In this document: in pieces, positions 1 to 8,231 of the stretch | Numbering within the stretch: position 1 is the first letter of the stretch | How the letters are laid out: each line of letters begins with the position of its first letter | Assembly: GCA_947468255.1 (NCBI GenBank) | Contig: CANIMM010000027.1 | Coordinates: 1-19,287, forward strand | From: Chitinophagaceae bacterium | GTDB taxonomy: Bacteria > Bacteroidota > Bacteroidia > Chitinophagales > Chitinophagaceae | Direction: 5' to 3' | DNA: 19,287 nt | Notes under the pieces: model-generated | Told to the model about the DNA's origin: nothing | The model's input: only the letters and a program-made list of their open reading frames with translations | Databases searched by the model: none | Made by a program: the position numbers and the translations under genes

Positions 1-1764
1 AGCGGCATATTTTTCCATTATTATCTTTCGTTTAAGCTTGAGCGTTGGGGTAAGCTCTCCACTGTCGATGGTCCATTCATTAGGTAATAGTTCAAAGCGT
101 TTCACCTGTTCTACATGGTTGAAAGCGGTATTAAAACTCTCGATTAGTTCAGTGTAAAGTGCCAACACCTTAGGATGATTGATAGCATCTTCATTCGTTG
201 TGAAGGGGATAGATTTTTGGCGCATCCAATCTTTCAGATTGGATAAAGAGGGGACAATTAATGCACCCACAAATTTTTGGTCAGCACCTACAATCATCAT
301 CTGTTCAATAAAGGGAGATTCCTTCATCCTGTTTTCGATGGGCTGCGGAGCCACATATTTACCACCACTGGTTTTAAAAAGTTCTTTTTTACGATCCGTT
401 ATTTTTAAAAATTTTCCGTCTTCAAACACACCTATGTCACCCGTATGCAACCATCCATCAATAATGGTTTCTGCAGTTAAATCCGGTCGTTTATAGTAGC
501 CCATCATTACGCTTGGCCCCTTCACACAGATTTCCCCATCCGCCTCCAGTTTAACCTCCTGACCTTGCAGTATGGGCCCTACAGTACCAAACTTGGTGCC
601 TCCCGCATAATGGGAGTTGATGCTGATAACCGGACTGTTTTCAGTTGGGCCATAACCCTCATAAATAGGTATTTTAGCAGCTGTAAAAATCCGAATCAGC
701 CGAATTTGGCAAGCTGCTCCTCCAGTAATAATAAATTTTATATGATTGCCCAATGCCGCCCTCCATTGGTTAAAAATTAATTTATTGGCGATCGCGAGTT
801 GAAGGTGGTAAAAAATTCCCTGGTTTTTCGAAACATCATATTGATCGCCTAAGGCAACGGCCCAATAAAATAAGGTACGCTTAACACCAGTCAGTTCTGC
901 ACCCTTGCTCATGATTTTTTCATACACTTTTTCAAGCAGCCGTGGCACCGTGCAAAATACATCCGGTTTTATTTCTTTTAAGTTTTCAGCAATGGTGTCC
1001 AAACTTTCAGCATAATAAATGGAGATTCCAGCACAGATATACATATACGAGGCTACCCTTTCAAAAATATGATTCAACGGTAAAAAACTAAGGGACCTTG
1101 AATATTTATTTTCTTCTAAGGGAAAACTTTTTACGGCATTTAAAATATTAGAAACAATATTGCGATGACTAAGCATTACTCCCTTAGGCGTTCCGGTAGT
1201 TCCGGAAGTATAGATGATGGTGGCGCAATGTTCAGCCGATATGGTTGCCTTCACTTGTTCTAGTTGTAAATTGTCAGCTTCATCTGGAGATGGCAGGATT
1301 GTTTTCCAGTAGGCTACCCCGGGCAACTCATCAAAACTATACACATTCTCAAGAGAAGGAACCTGGGCTCGAACAGCAACTACCTTGTCCAAAATTTCCT
1401 GACCGCTGATAAAGGCTAATTTTACACCGGCATCATTGAAAATAAATTCGAGCTCATTCACATTGGTGGTGGGATAGATGGGGCAAAGCACAGCACCTAT
1501 TTGTTGACAAGCCATATCTAGCATGAGCCATTCCGACCTGTTTTTGCTGATCAAGGCAATTTTATCCTGCTTCTCAACGGTCATGTCATTTCCGCTAATA
1601 CCTAGCCGAATCAGGGCAATACTTAAATTATTTACGATGGAGTTTACTTCAGCAGTACTGTATAATTTCCAGTGGCCATTTTCTTTCCCCCCAATCATAT
1701 CGGGTTTTGGAAAATGTTCCAATTGGTTTTTCAAGAAATCAAATAATCTGGATTTTTCGTTCAT
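1..1764 (-). CDS. Long-chain acyl-CoA synthetase (AMP-dependent, FadD15-like), 3' end cut by the window edge
   Basis: This enzyme activates long-chain fatty acids to acyl-CoA through an acyl-adenylate, at the membrane or in the cytoplasm. The reverse-strand frame is open from an ATG at 1762-1764 to base 1 and gives 588 residues without a stop. The ANL-superfamily motifs appear in order: the phosphate-binding loop YTSGTTGTPKG at about residues 183-193, the adenylate motif EGYGPTENSP near 368-378, HTGDIG near 438, and the DRKKELFKTSGGKY hinge and C-domain region from about 453. The frame still runs through a lysine-rich segment ending KRKIIMEKYAA at the edge. Family members of this type usually stop 10-15 residues later, so only the very C-terminus should be missing. 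The gene reads leftward, apart from the TPR gene behind it by 210 bases. The exact chain length and fatty acid source cannot be read from the sequence. Confidence 0.93.
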   Translation of the reverse strand, partial: MNEKSRLFDFLKNQLEHFPKPDMIGGKENGHWKLYSTAEVNSIVNNLSIALIRLGISGNDMTVEKQDKIALISKNRSEWLMLDMACQQIGAVLCPIYPTTNVNELEFIFNDAGVKLAFISGQEILDKVVAVRAQVPSLENVYSFDELPGVAYWKTILPSPDEADNLQLEQVKATISAEHCATIIYTSGTTGTPKGVMLSHRNIVSNILNAVKSFPLEENKYSRSLSFLPLNHIFERVASYMYICAGISIYYAESLDTIAENLKEIKPDVFCTVPRLLEKVYEKIMSKGAELTGVKRTLFYWAVALGDQYDVSKNQGIFYHLQLAIANKLIFNQWRAALGNHIKFIITGGAACQIRLIRIFTAAKIPIYEGYGPTENSPVISINSHYAGGTKFGTVGPILQGQEVKLEADGEICVKGPSVMMGYYKRPDLTAETIIDGWLHTGDIGVFEDGKFLKITDRKKELFKTSGGKYVAPQPIENRMKESPFIEQMMIVGADQKFVGALIVPSLSNLKDWMRQKSIPFTTNEDAINHPKVLALYTELIESFNTAFNHVEQVKRFELLPNEWTIDSGELTPTLKLKRKIIMEKYAA

Positions 1765-1798
1765 ATACAATCGTTCAACTTGTAAAAAATCAGTTTAG

Positions 1799-1871
1799 GC
1801 TAGCAATTCAGTTTAACCGGATTTGGTAAACTATGACTAAGTTAAATAAAAAAGCCTTCTCAATTGCTAGC
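1799..1871. repeat. 10-bp perfect inverted repeat upstream of the acyl-CoA synthetase gene
   Basis: GCTAGCAATT at 1799-1808 is the exact reverse complement of AATTGCTAGC at 1862-1871, with a 53-base spacer. The spacer contains a smaller imperfect dyad, GTTTAACC and GGTAAAC. The repeat lies 35 bases before the acyl-CoA synthetase start, in a 210-base gap between two leftward genes. It could be a regulator site or part of a terminator for the TPR gene: the minus strand has a run of six T just after one arm. No consensus TAnnTTTG box is visible here. Confidence 0.4.
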
Positions 1872-1974
1872 GAACTAATAAAATTAAAAATGGGGGAATG
1901 TTTTGGTTAATCAGTTAGTTGGTTTGGGCCTATCGTGGAGTAGAAATGAAAAGACGAATGAATACAACATTGAA

Positions 1975-2997
1975 CTAATTGGCTGATCGGTAATATTGGC
2001 CCATCGGAACCTTGAATATTCTACCAGATTGAAAACGGGTAAATTCATTGTATTCTACCGAATGCTCCAGTACCCATCTTTGGTAAGTAGTTAAATTTTG
2101 TACGATACCAAATAACCATTGATTATAGGCTTCAAATATTCCATCTTGTATTAGTTGACGTTGGTAATCGAACAGGCGGCTTGGGAATTTGACAGCATAT
2201 TCATTGGACCAGTCTAGAACGAAACGGGTCCTAATCATGGTAAGCGTTTCGGCATTGAATTCTGTTGTTACAGCAAGGTTTTGTTTATTGATGGTTTGAA
2301 GAAAAGCAGTGGAAAATTTACTTGGTGCTACATTTTCTTTTTTTATCATCTCGTCAATAAATATTTTTTTATAGCTCTCCAGTATAATTGACTTTATTTC
2401 TGGCGAATAGGTACTGAGCGGCTCCATATTCACAAAAACTTCGCCATACAAAATACTCCATACATTGTCTGCATTGAGATGGTAATATTTGCAGGCGTTG
2501 TAATAATTTTTAGAATAATTCGGATCATTCTCAATGCCTTTTTCCCATTGCCGAATCGCTTCATTATTTTGTTGCGCCCATTGAAGATCACCTAATTCAT
2601 TGTAGAGTGCCCCACTTGTAGGGAATTTTTTAATTCCTTTTTTAAAGAGCTTTTCGCATTCTTTGGTCTGTTCTAATTGCTTATAAAAATTGCCGGCTAT
2701 CTGATAGCATTGGTCATCAGCCTCATCTTTATCAATAATCATTTTTATGACCTCTAGCCCTTTGTCGTATTCTTTTTGAAAATAAAAGGACAGGGCAAGA
2801 TCTTTGGTGATTTCGATATTGTTGGGTTCGACAATGGAAGCGCGCTTCAGCAGGAGCGAGGCGTTATTGAAATCATTTTGTTGCATGAAGGACCTAGCTC
2901 TTTCTTGCAGCTCTGTTGCTGACTGGGCATCACTGAATTGAACCGAAAAAAAAAGGCTTGCAAAAAAAGCGGCTATTGGAATTAATTTCATCAGCAT
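1975..2997 (-). CDS. Secreted or periplasmic TPR-repeat protein
   Basis: The 340-residue product starts with a typical Sec signal peptide: a lysine, a hydrophobic run IPIAAFFASLFF, and probable cleavage after SDA near residue 24. About five tetratricopeptide repeats follow, spanning roughly residues 27-60, 61-94, 95-128, 129-162 and 163-196, with periodic Ala/Leu/Tyr positions and Pro-Asn ends (EPNN, DPNY). The C-terminal half, about 197-340, is rich in aromatic residues and matches no domain I recognise. TPRs usually hold protein partners together, so this is likely an envelope scaffold or accessory protein. Two starts are possible, ATG at 2997 and ATG at 2991, and the second gives a more standard signal peptide (MKLIPI). 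The gene stands alone, with 184 bases to its upstream neighbour and no obvious promoter box. Confidence 0.8.
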   Translation of the reverse strand: MLMKLIPIAAFFASLFFSVQFSDAQSATELQERARSFMQQNDFNNASLLLKRASIVEPNNIEITKDLALSFYFQKEYDKGLEVIKMIIDKDEADDQCYQIAGNFYKQLEQTKECEKLFKKGIKKFPTSGALYNELGDLQWAQQNNEAIRQWEKGIENDPNYSKNYYNACKYYHLNADNVWSILYGEVFVNMEPLSTYSPEIKSIILESYKKIFIDEMIKKENVAPSKFSTAFLQTINKQNLAVTTEFNAETLTMIRTRFVLDWSNEYAVKFPSRLFDYQRQLIQDGIFEAYNQWLFGIVQNLTTYQRWVLEHSVEYNEFTRFQSGRIFKVPMGQYYRSAN

Positions 2998-3181
2998 AAA
3001 AGTACTGATATCTGATTAAAGCATAAAATATTCATTTTAAATTTTGCTGTCAGGAGGCATTGCTCGCCGCTTTGGGTATAAGGTCCCTTCGAATTTCAAA
3101 AGCTTATCTGGGTAGAAGTGGGGGTAAAAAAAAGGTGTAAGTAAAAATAAAATTGGGCAAGAAGAATTTACGGATGAAATC

Positions 3182-3736
3182 TTATTGTCGCTTACATTTT
3201 TCCGCCCATTCAAAATCTAGTATGGAGTAAATTAGTAAGTCATGGAATTGGTTGTTTACCCATTCCGCCTGTCGCAGCACTGCCTCTTTTTTAAAATGCA
3301 ATCTTTCCGCAATTGCCTGGCTTTTCAAATTATCCGTCGCTACTTTTATTTCAATTCTATGTAAATTCAATGCTTGAAATCCATACTCAATCAGCGCTTT
3401 GCAGGATATAGAGATGATTCCCTTTCCTACTGCATCTTTGCTGAGCCAGTATCCTACTGAAGCATTTTTATCTTGATGATTTATATAATGAAGTCCAATT
3501 TTACCAACCGGAATTTTATCCAATAGAATTGCAAAACTCAATTCTTTTCTTTGTTGGTGCAGTAGTTCCGAATTGTTGATATAGCTGCTAAAATCTTCCA
3601 CGGACTGCATGCTTTCCACCCAGGGTAAAAATTTTGAAAGATGGGTTCGGTTGCTATTGATAATGGCATACAGGGGTTCAGCATGTTTTGCTGCTATTAA
3701 TTCAAGACTTATATGATCGTCAATTGCTATCGTCAT
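3182..3736 (-). CDS. GNAT-family N-acetyltransferase, RimJ/RimL type
   Basis: This 184-residue protein has the layout of the ribosomal-protein N-acetyltransferase subgroup of GNAT enzymes, which move an acetyl group from acetyl-CoA to an N-terminal or small-molecule amine. Visible landmarks are the early FLPWV segment (residues 36-40), the VGYWLSKDAVGKGI stretch (about 94-107) with the acetyl-CoA pyrophosphate-binding GKG, and the NLKSQAIAERLHFKKE segment (about 136-151), the usual B-motif region with a conserved Asn and Ser. The ending, HDLLIYSIL, is also typical. The start ATG lies only 21 bases after the DUF1015 stop, so it is probably the last gene of a serC-DUF1015-GNAT transcript. The substrate is unknown. 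A metabolic role next to serine synthesis is possible but unproven. Confidence 0.87.
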   Translation of the reverse strand: MTIAIDDHISLELIAAKHAEPLYAIINSNRTHLSKFLPWVESMQSVEDFSSYINNSELLHQQRKELSFAILLDKIPVGKIGLHYINHQDKNASVGYWLSKDAVGKGIISISCKALIEYGFQALNLHRIEIKVATDNLKSQAIAERLHFKKEAVLRQAEWVNNQFHDLLIYSILDFEWAEKCKRQ

Positions 3737-3757
3737 TTGCTTGAAAAAAATAAGTAG

Positions 3758-4990
3758 CTAGTTAATCAAGTGGGTAAGTAGTCCATCCCTAAGTTTGGGT
3801 TCAAACCAAGTGCTTTTGGGGGGCATTACATTCCCGCTGTCTGCGATATCAAACAGCTGTTGAATGCTGACCGGATGTAGGCTGATGGCAACGGCCATTT
3901 CACCGCTGTTTACTCTTTTTTCCAACTCTTCCAAACCGCGGATGCCTCCAACAAAATCAATGCGCTGATCGGTACGTTGGTCTTTTATGCCCAGTATAGG
4001 GTCTAGTAAATTATTTTGTAAAATGGTTACATCCAAAATTCCGATTGGATCATTTGTGAAGGTATTTTCCTTGGCGGTAAGGCAATACCATTGGTTGCCA
4101 ATGTATAAACCAAAATCATGAAGGTTTTTAGGTGAAAAAGCTTTTTTGGCTTTTTCTACAATAAATGAATTGGATATTTTTTCTATCAATGCTGCGGCCT
4201 CCAGTCCGTTTAAATCCTTCACTACCCGATTGTAGTCCATGATGTGCAATTGGTTGGAAGGGAATAAGGTGGTTAGGAAAATATTGGCTCCTTCAGGTGC
4301 ATTTTTGCCCAAAGCCTTTCTGACTTTTGCTGCTGACGCTGCCCTGTGATGGCCATCCGCTATATAAGTGAATGGCACTTTGGTTTTAAACAATTCGGTT
4401 ACTAAATCAATGGTTGCCGAATCATTGATAATCCATATGCTATGTTGAATGCCATCTTCTGCAAGCAGATCGTACACTGGATTTTTTTCTTTTTGCCATT
4501 TGCTAATTACTTCGTCGATTTCAGCCACATTTCGGTAGGCTAAAAATACATTCCCCGTTTGAGCACCAGTGGTGGTGATATGGTTGATTCTGTCCTTTTC
4601 CTTTTCAGGCCGGGTAAATTCGTGCTTTTTGATCAGATCATTTTCGTAATCATCTACACTGCTTCCACAAACCAATCCTGTCTGGCTTCTTCCATTCATT
4701 ATTAGTTGATAGATATAATAACAGGGTTTACTTTCCCGAAACAAAATATTTCTACTGATGAAAGCCTCCAGATTATTTTTTGCAGTATCATAGACTTGCT
4801 GTGAGTGAATATCTACCTCTTCGGGCAAATCAATTTCACTTTTGGTAATATGTAAAAAACTATTGGGGTTGCCCTGTGCTTCTACTTTTGCTTCCTTACT
4901 ATTGAGTACATCGTAGGGGCGGGATGCTACCTGTTTGGCATGTTGTGCTTCGGGTCGTAGGGCTCTAAAAGGTTGAATCGTGATCATCAT
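3758..4990 (-). CDS. DUF1015 family protein downstream of serC
   Basis: The 410-residue product matches the DUF1015 family, recognised from its N-terminal segment (IQPFRALRPE, then VASRPYDVLN) and the central IADGHHRAAS motif with D212, H214, H215 and R216. Genes of this family are commonly found beside serC and serA in Bacteroidota and Clostridia, and here the start lies 35 bases after the serC stop, which supports co-transcription. The biochemical function is not established as far as I know. The DGHHR motif resembles the DGxHR-type nucleotide-binding signature of the ParB/sulfiredoxin fold, which includes the free-serine kinase SerK. A role in serine phosphorylation or phosphoserine handling is therefore a reasonable but unproven idea. 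The start has tandem ATGs at 4990 and 4987. There is no signal peptide, so it should be cytoplasmic. Confidence 0.9.
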   Translation of the reverse strand: MMITIQPFRALRPEAQHAKQVASRPYDVLNSKEAKVEAQGNPNSFLHITKSEIDLPEEVDIHSQQVYDTAKNNLEAFISRNILFRESKPCYYIYQLIMNGRSQTGLVCGSSVDDYENDLIKKHEFTRPEKEKDRINHITTTGAQTGNVFLAYRNVAEIDEVISKWQKEKNPVYDLLAEDGIQHSIWIINDSATIDLVTELFKTKVPFTYIADGHHRAASAAKVRKALGKNAPEGANIFLTTLFPSNQLHIMDYNRVVKDLNGLEAAALIEKISNSFIVEKAKKAFSPKNLHDFGLYIGNQWYCLTAKENTFTNDPIGILDVTILQNNLLDPILGIKDQRTDQRIDFVGGIRGLEELEKRVNSGEMAVAISLHPVSIQQLFDIADSGNVMPPKSTWFEPKLRDGLLTHLIN

Positions 4991-5025
4991 GGAAATATTA
5001 ACTAATCTGAAATGTATTGTATTAA

Positions 5026-6093
5026 TTATGCATGGGCAGCTGCAAATTCTTTCATTGCATTCACCAAAACGGTAACACTACTAATGGGCAGGGCATTGTA
5101 TAAGGAGGCTCGAAAACCGCCTACGAGCCGATGTCCTTCTATACCCACAATATTTTTTTCTTTTGTTAAGCGAAGAAAAGCCGCTTCGAGGGATGGATCG
5201 TTCATTACAAAACATACATTCATTTTGCTTCTGTCTGCCTTGTCTACTGTACCGCGAAAAAAAGGATTTTCGTCAATTTCAGCATATAGTAAGGCGGCCT
5301 TAGCCTCATTTAATTTTTCGATGGCAGCCACCCCGCCTTGGCCTTTTAGCCAACGAAGCGTAAGCATACAAACAAAGACAGCAAAAACTGGAGGTGTGTT
5401 GAGCATACTGCCATCATTGATGTGATTGCGATAATCCATAATGGTGGGAATGGCACGCTTAATTTTCCCCAAAATACTTTTCTTAACCACTACCAAATTT
5501 ACTCCCGCAGGTCCCATGTTTTTTTGAGCGCCAGCATATATCAGGTCGAAGGCATTGAAATCAATTACCCTGCTGAAAATATCACTGCTCATATCTGCTA
5601 CCAATGGAATGCTGGTATAAGGGATCTTTTGCCACTGGCTTCCATAAATGGTATTGTTGGTGGTAATATGAAAATAGGCAGCATCATTGGGTACTGCAAA
5701 ATCTTTTGGAATAATGGTGTAATTGCTTTCTTTACCTGAACATACAACCTCTACTTTACCGAAAAGTTTCGCCTCTTTAATGGCTTTTGTTCCCCATACA
5801 CCGGTATCTGCATAAGCAGCCGTTTCTTTATCATCCAGTAAATTCATCGGTACCTGCATAAATTGAGTGGAGGCACCACCATGCAAAAACAATACTTCGT
5901 GCTGCTCGTCCAACTGCATGAGCTCTCTTACCAATCCCCTTGCTTCGGCCATAACCGCTTCAAAACTGGCGGTACGGTGACCCAATTCCAAAATCGACAA
6001 GCCACTATTATTATAATCCAATACAGCCTCAGCGGCTTGCTGAAATACTTCTTTTGGTAAAATGGATGGGCCTGCATTGAAATTGTATACCAC
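5026..6093 (-). CDS. serC: Phosphoserine aminotransferase
   Basis: SerC is a PLP enzyme that converts 3-phosphohydroxypyruvate and glutamate to phosphoserine and 2-oxoglutarate in serine synthesis. It also acts on a pyridoxine precursor in organisms with the DXP-independent branch. The 355-residue product has the family N-terminus (YNFNAGPSILP), the LFLHGGASTQF substrate/PLP loop, and AGAQKNMGPAG with the PLP-binding lysine at K191. The C-terminal half carries VGGFRASLYNA with the phosphate-contacting arginine. The start codon is GTG at 6091-6093: the frame upstream closes with TAG at 6100-6102, no ATG lies between, and an AGGA-containing stretch sits just before it. Length and motifs are normal for the family. 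It is the first gene of the serC-DUF1015-GNAT cluster; no serA is in the window. Confidence 0.97.
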   Translation of the reverse strand: MVYNFNAGPSILPKEVFQQAAEAVLDYNNSGLSILELGHRTASFEAVMAEARGLVRELMQLDEQHEVLFLHGGASTQFMQVPMNLLDDKETAAYADTGVWGTKAIKEAKLFGKVEVVCSGKESNYTIIPKDFAVPNDAAYFHITTNNTIYGSQWQKIPYTSIPLVADMSSDIFSRVIDFNAFDLIYAGAQKNMGPAGVNLVVVKKSILGKIKRAIPTIMDYRNHINDGSMLNTPPVFAVFVCMLTLRWLKGQGGVAAIEKLNEAKAALLYAEIDENPFFRGTVDKADRSKMNVCFVMNDPSLEAAFLRLTKEKNIVGIEGHRLVGGFRASLYNALPISSVTVLVNAMKEFAAAHA

Positions 6094-6135
6094 GGATTCC
6101 TATTATTATTAATTGAAATGTATTTTTTTAGAATG

Positions 6136-6143
6136 CAAAAGTA
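6136..6143 (-). promoter_or_regulatory. Candidate -7 box of the serC promoter
   Basis: On the minus strand these bases read TACTTTTG, an exact fit to the Bacteroidota TAnnTTTG -7 consensus, 43 bases before the serC GTG start. I do not find a TTG at the expected -33 distance, so the assignment rests on the -7 box and its position alone. Confidence 0.4.
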
Positions 6144-6294
6144 CCCAAATGAACTGTAAGTTTTAAATGAAATATGAAAACTTTTTCTGCAATCAGTGGA
6201 TTTAATAAGGGAAAAGCAATGCCTTTGATGGGTAAATTGGACCGAATGGCTACTTAAATGCCGTTTGTTAAATTTTGGAGGCATTGTGTGTTTG

Positions 6295-7266
6295 TTACTC
6301 TTCTTCCTGTTTTCCAATCATCTTGGCATTGTTTTTCCAGCTTTCATTCAAAATTTCAAATGCTTTGATGTCAATGGGGGAAAAAGGTTGTTTGGAAAGC
6401 GCATGCAAATTTGGCTGCCCCGCATTTACCCAAGCGGTATACCAAAAGGAGGCAATAGAGGCAATTGACAGGCGCATTCTTCTTTCAATCATTCCGTTGA
6501 GCATTTTGTCATAAGCAATGGTAAAGGCGGTTGAATATTGCCGGATCAATACACCATTTCGATTTTCAAAACTAAATTTCTGGTTGCTGGGAAATGACCG
6601 GGTAAGCTCCCGCTCAAAGGTCAAAACAGAATCGGCTGCTAGGGCGCTTTCCAATACCCTTGACCAAATATAGGTACCTGTGTTTTCGATATAGTGAGCC
6701 TTTCCAATAAAGAAATTGAATTCCTTTTCTGCCAGCAATTCGGGCACTCGACTTTCCCAAAACCCATGAATCCCTTTTTGATTGCTATATTGGCCATTGT
6801 GGTTACTATTGGCATGCAAGGGTACATGTGAATCTGCAATATAATGGCCTATCTCAGCACTGTTTTTCATAATGCGGCTAAAATCTTTTTCCTTAAATGC
6901 ACTTGTAAGTCGAAGTAGCATCGTTTGAATATGCCAGGGTACAATGCCGAACATTTTAAGCGAATCCTCACCAAATTTTGCAACGGCTTCTTTCCAGGAT
7001 CGGGGTAAGTTGGGGTAAGGATAGGGACCGTAATGATCAATATCTATATAGTGACGAGGGCCTTCTTCGCTAACTGCATATCTTCTTTTGTCGGGGTCTA
7101 CTGCATGCTCGGAGAGGAAGTCTATATGGGGTTTATATAAAACCATCATTTCGGGAGGCAATAAAAAAACAGCCAGGTAATTGATCTTTTGGTGTGCGAA
7201 AAATCCCCAGCAGTAGCAGCTGGATGTGAATAAACAACCGATAAAAAGTAACAACAAATACTTCAT
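6295..7266 (-). CDS. Secreted zinc-dependent phospholipase C / S1-P1 nuclease superfamily protein
   Basis: I read this as a secreted hydrolase with a trinuclear zinc site, from the family that holds bacterial phospholipase C and S1/P1 nucleases. The ATG at 7264-7266 gives 323 residues with a 19-residue signal peptide ending CYC. The next residue is a tryptophan (W20) in WGFFAH, which matches the family rule that the mature protein begins with Trp, whose backbone binds zinc, with a zinc-binding His five residues later (H25). The core motif GHYIADSHVPLH supplies H141, D145, H147 and H151, and IHGFWE supplies H167 and E171. A GTG at 7293 would add nine residues before the signal peptide and is less likely. 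The substrate (phospholipid, nucleic acid or other phosphodiester) cannot be told from the sequence. There is no tight operon link to its neighbours. Confidence 0.85.
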   Translation of the reverse strand: MKYLLLLFIGCLFTSSCYCWGFFAHQKINYLAVFLLPPEMMVLYKPHIDFLSEHAVDPDKRRYAVSEEGPRHYIDIDHYGPYPYPNLPRSWKEAVAKFGEDSLKMFGIVPWHIQTMLLRLTSAFKEKDFSRIMKNSAEIGHYIADSHVPLHANSNHNGQYSNQKGIHGFWESRVPELLAEKEFNFFIGKAHYIENTGTYIWSRVLESALAADSVLTFERELTRSFPSNQKFSFENRNGVLIRQYSTAFTIAYDKMLNGMIERRMRLSIASIASFWYTAWVNAGQPNLHALSKQPFSPIDIKAFEILNESWKNNAKMIGKQEEE

Positions 7267-7414
7267 GGCAAACGAAATTTTTTCCGTTAGCACTTGAAGG
7301 GTACAGTAGAGAAATGCTTCTCGTCTAACAGACCCTTAAATTAAGTAGGCTTGCGGCCGTATGCAAGTAAAATGTCATATAAATTTTCCCGTTCGGATAA
7401 AATTAACTGTATGA

Positions 7415-8086
7415 TCAAGCAGGCTGTTGTGATTCATTTTCTTGGTGGGCCTGGGCAAAAGGAGTGCTGTCTACTACATCGGTAACACCGCCACTTACTG
7501 CAAACTTCATGGTTTGCGCAGCGCTAATATTGGTAATAGGTCTTATCCTTTCTTTGGGTATAATGTATACATTTCCCGCTACTGAATAGGACATCGGAAT
7601 ATAGACGGCCACGTAATTGGGGAAACCAAATTTTTCCATATTGTCTTGTGTAATAAAACCTACCCGCCACACGTCATTGTCATCTACATTAGCCAATACA
7701 TTCTGGGTAAACTTCTTTTTTTCACCGGCAAAAGCATCAAAAAAGTCTTTGAGGGTAGAATAAATAAATTTGATGCCGGGGGTTTTTTCTAGCAATCTGT
7801 CAAAGGCGTCTACAATTTTGCCTCCAATATAATTGGATGAAACATAACCCACCGAAATTACTAGCAAGATAACTACCACAAAACCTAGCCCGGTGATGCG
7901 CTTCATATTACCCTGGGCATCGGTCATTAGGTGCGGCATGATGCCATTCATTAGATTGGGTAAAATGCCATCTACAAAATTAAACAAGCTGCTAATTGCC
8001 CAAAAGGTGATGGCAATAGGTGCTAGAATCAAGAGACCTTGTAAAAAAAACTGAATTAATTTTTTATAGCCCGAAGATTTTTTCAT
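7415..8086 (-). CDS. DUF502 family inner-membrane protein
   Basis: The 223-residue product fits the DUF502 family of small membrane proteins of unknown function. It has a short basic N-terminus (KKSSGYKK), a first membrane segment at about residues 10-37 (LIQFFLQGLLILAPIAITFW), a loop, and a second segment at about 65-86. Then comes the conserved GKIVDAFDRLLEKTPGIKFIYSTLKD block (about 89-115). The remainder is a soluble domain with VGFITQD, VYIPMSYSVAGNVYIIP and a family-typical SGG near 197. Its length is normal apart from a polar, glutamine-rich tail. It is divergent from tetR, with 162 bases between the two starts. A candidate promoter box lies 53 bases upstream. I cannot assign a function. 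Confidence 0.88.
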   Translation of the reverse strand: MKKSSGYKKLIQFFLQGLLILAPIAITFWAISSLFNFVDGILPNLMNGIMPHLMTDAQGNMKRITGLGFVVVILLVISVGYVSSNYIGGKIVDAFDRLLEKTPGIKFIYSTLKDFFDAFAGEKKKFTQNVLANVDDNDVWRVGFITQDNMEKFGFPNYVAVYIPMSYSVAGNVYIIPKERIRPITNISAAQTMKFAVSGGVTDVVDSTPFAQAHQENESQQPA

Positions 8087-8138
8087 GAGTAGCTGTTTAT
8101 AGGTGGTTGACCATTTGAAATTCGCCTGAATGACCCTT

Positions 8139-8146
8139 CAAAGGTA
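8139..8146 (-). promoter_or_regulatory. Candidate -7 box for the DUF502 gene
   Basis: The minus strand reads TACCTTTG here, an exact TAnnTTTG match 53 bases before the DUF502 ATG. No clear TTG sits 17-23 bases further upstream, so this is a moderate call. Confidence 0.4.
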
Positions 8147-8201
8147 ATCGATTGATCTGCGGTGGGGTATTAAAAATACCAAGAAGTAAAAAAAATCTTG
8201 T

Positions 8202-8231
8202 CGGAAACCTTGGTTACAAAAATAGTTTCCG
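8202..8231. promoter_or_regulatory. Candidate TetR operator (7+7 inverted repeat)
   Basis: CGGAAAC at 8202-8208 is the exact reverse complement of GTTTCCG at 8225-8231, with a 16-base spacer. The repeat covers the -33 element and most of the spacer of the tetR promoter, ending right before the -7 box. A dimer bound here would block RNA polymerase, which fits autorepression of the tetR-efflux operon. It also lies in the divergent gap shared with the DUF502 gene. Confidence 0.6.

Noticed and set aside
5012..5425. 137-codon plus-strand frame opposite serC
   Set aside because: It lies wholly over the conserved serC and has no family features.
6217..6286. GGCATTG with two copies of its complement as an attenuator or riboswitch-like switch
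   Set aside because: Arms are only 6-7 bp, the spacing is loose and no known riboswitch core is visible. At most it is a weak 3' structure of the zinc hydrolase transcript.
7267..7293. GTG start extending the zinc hydrolase by nine residues
   Set aside because: It places a charged stretch before a complete signal peptide. The ATG at 7264-7266 begins a standard one (MKYLLLLF).
7350..7367. CTTGC/GCAAG hairpin after the DUF502 gene as a terminator
   Set aside because: The stem is only 5 bp and no T run follows on the relevant strand.
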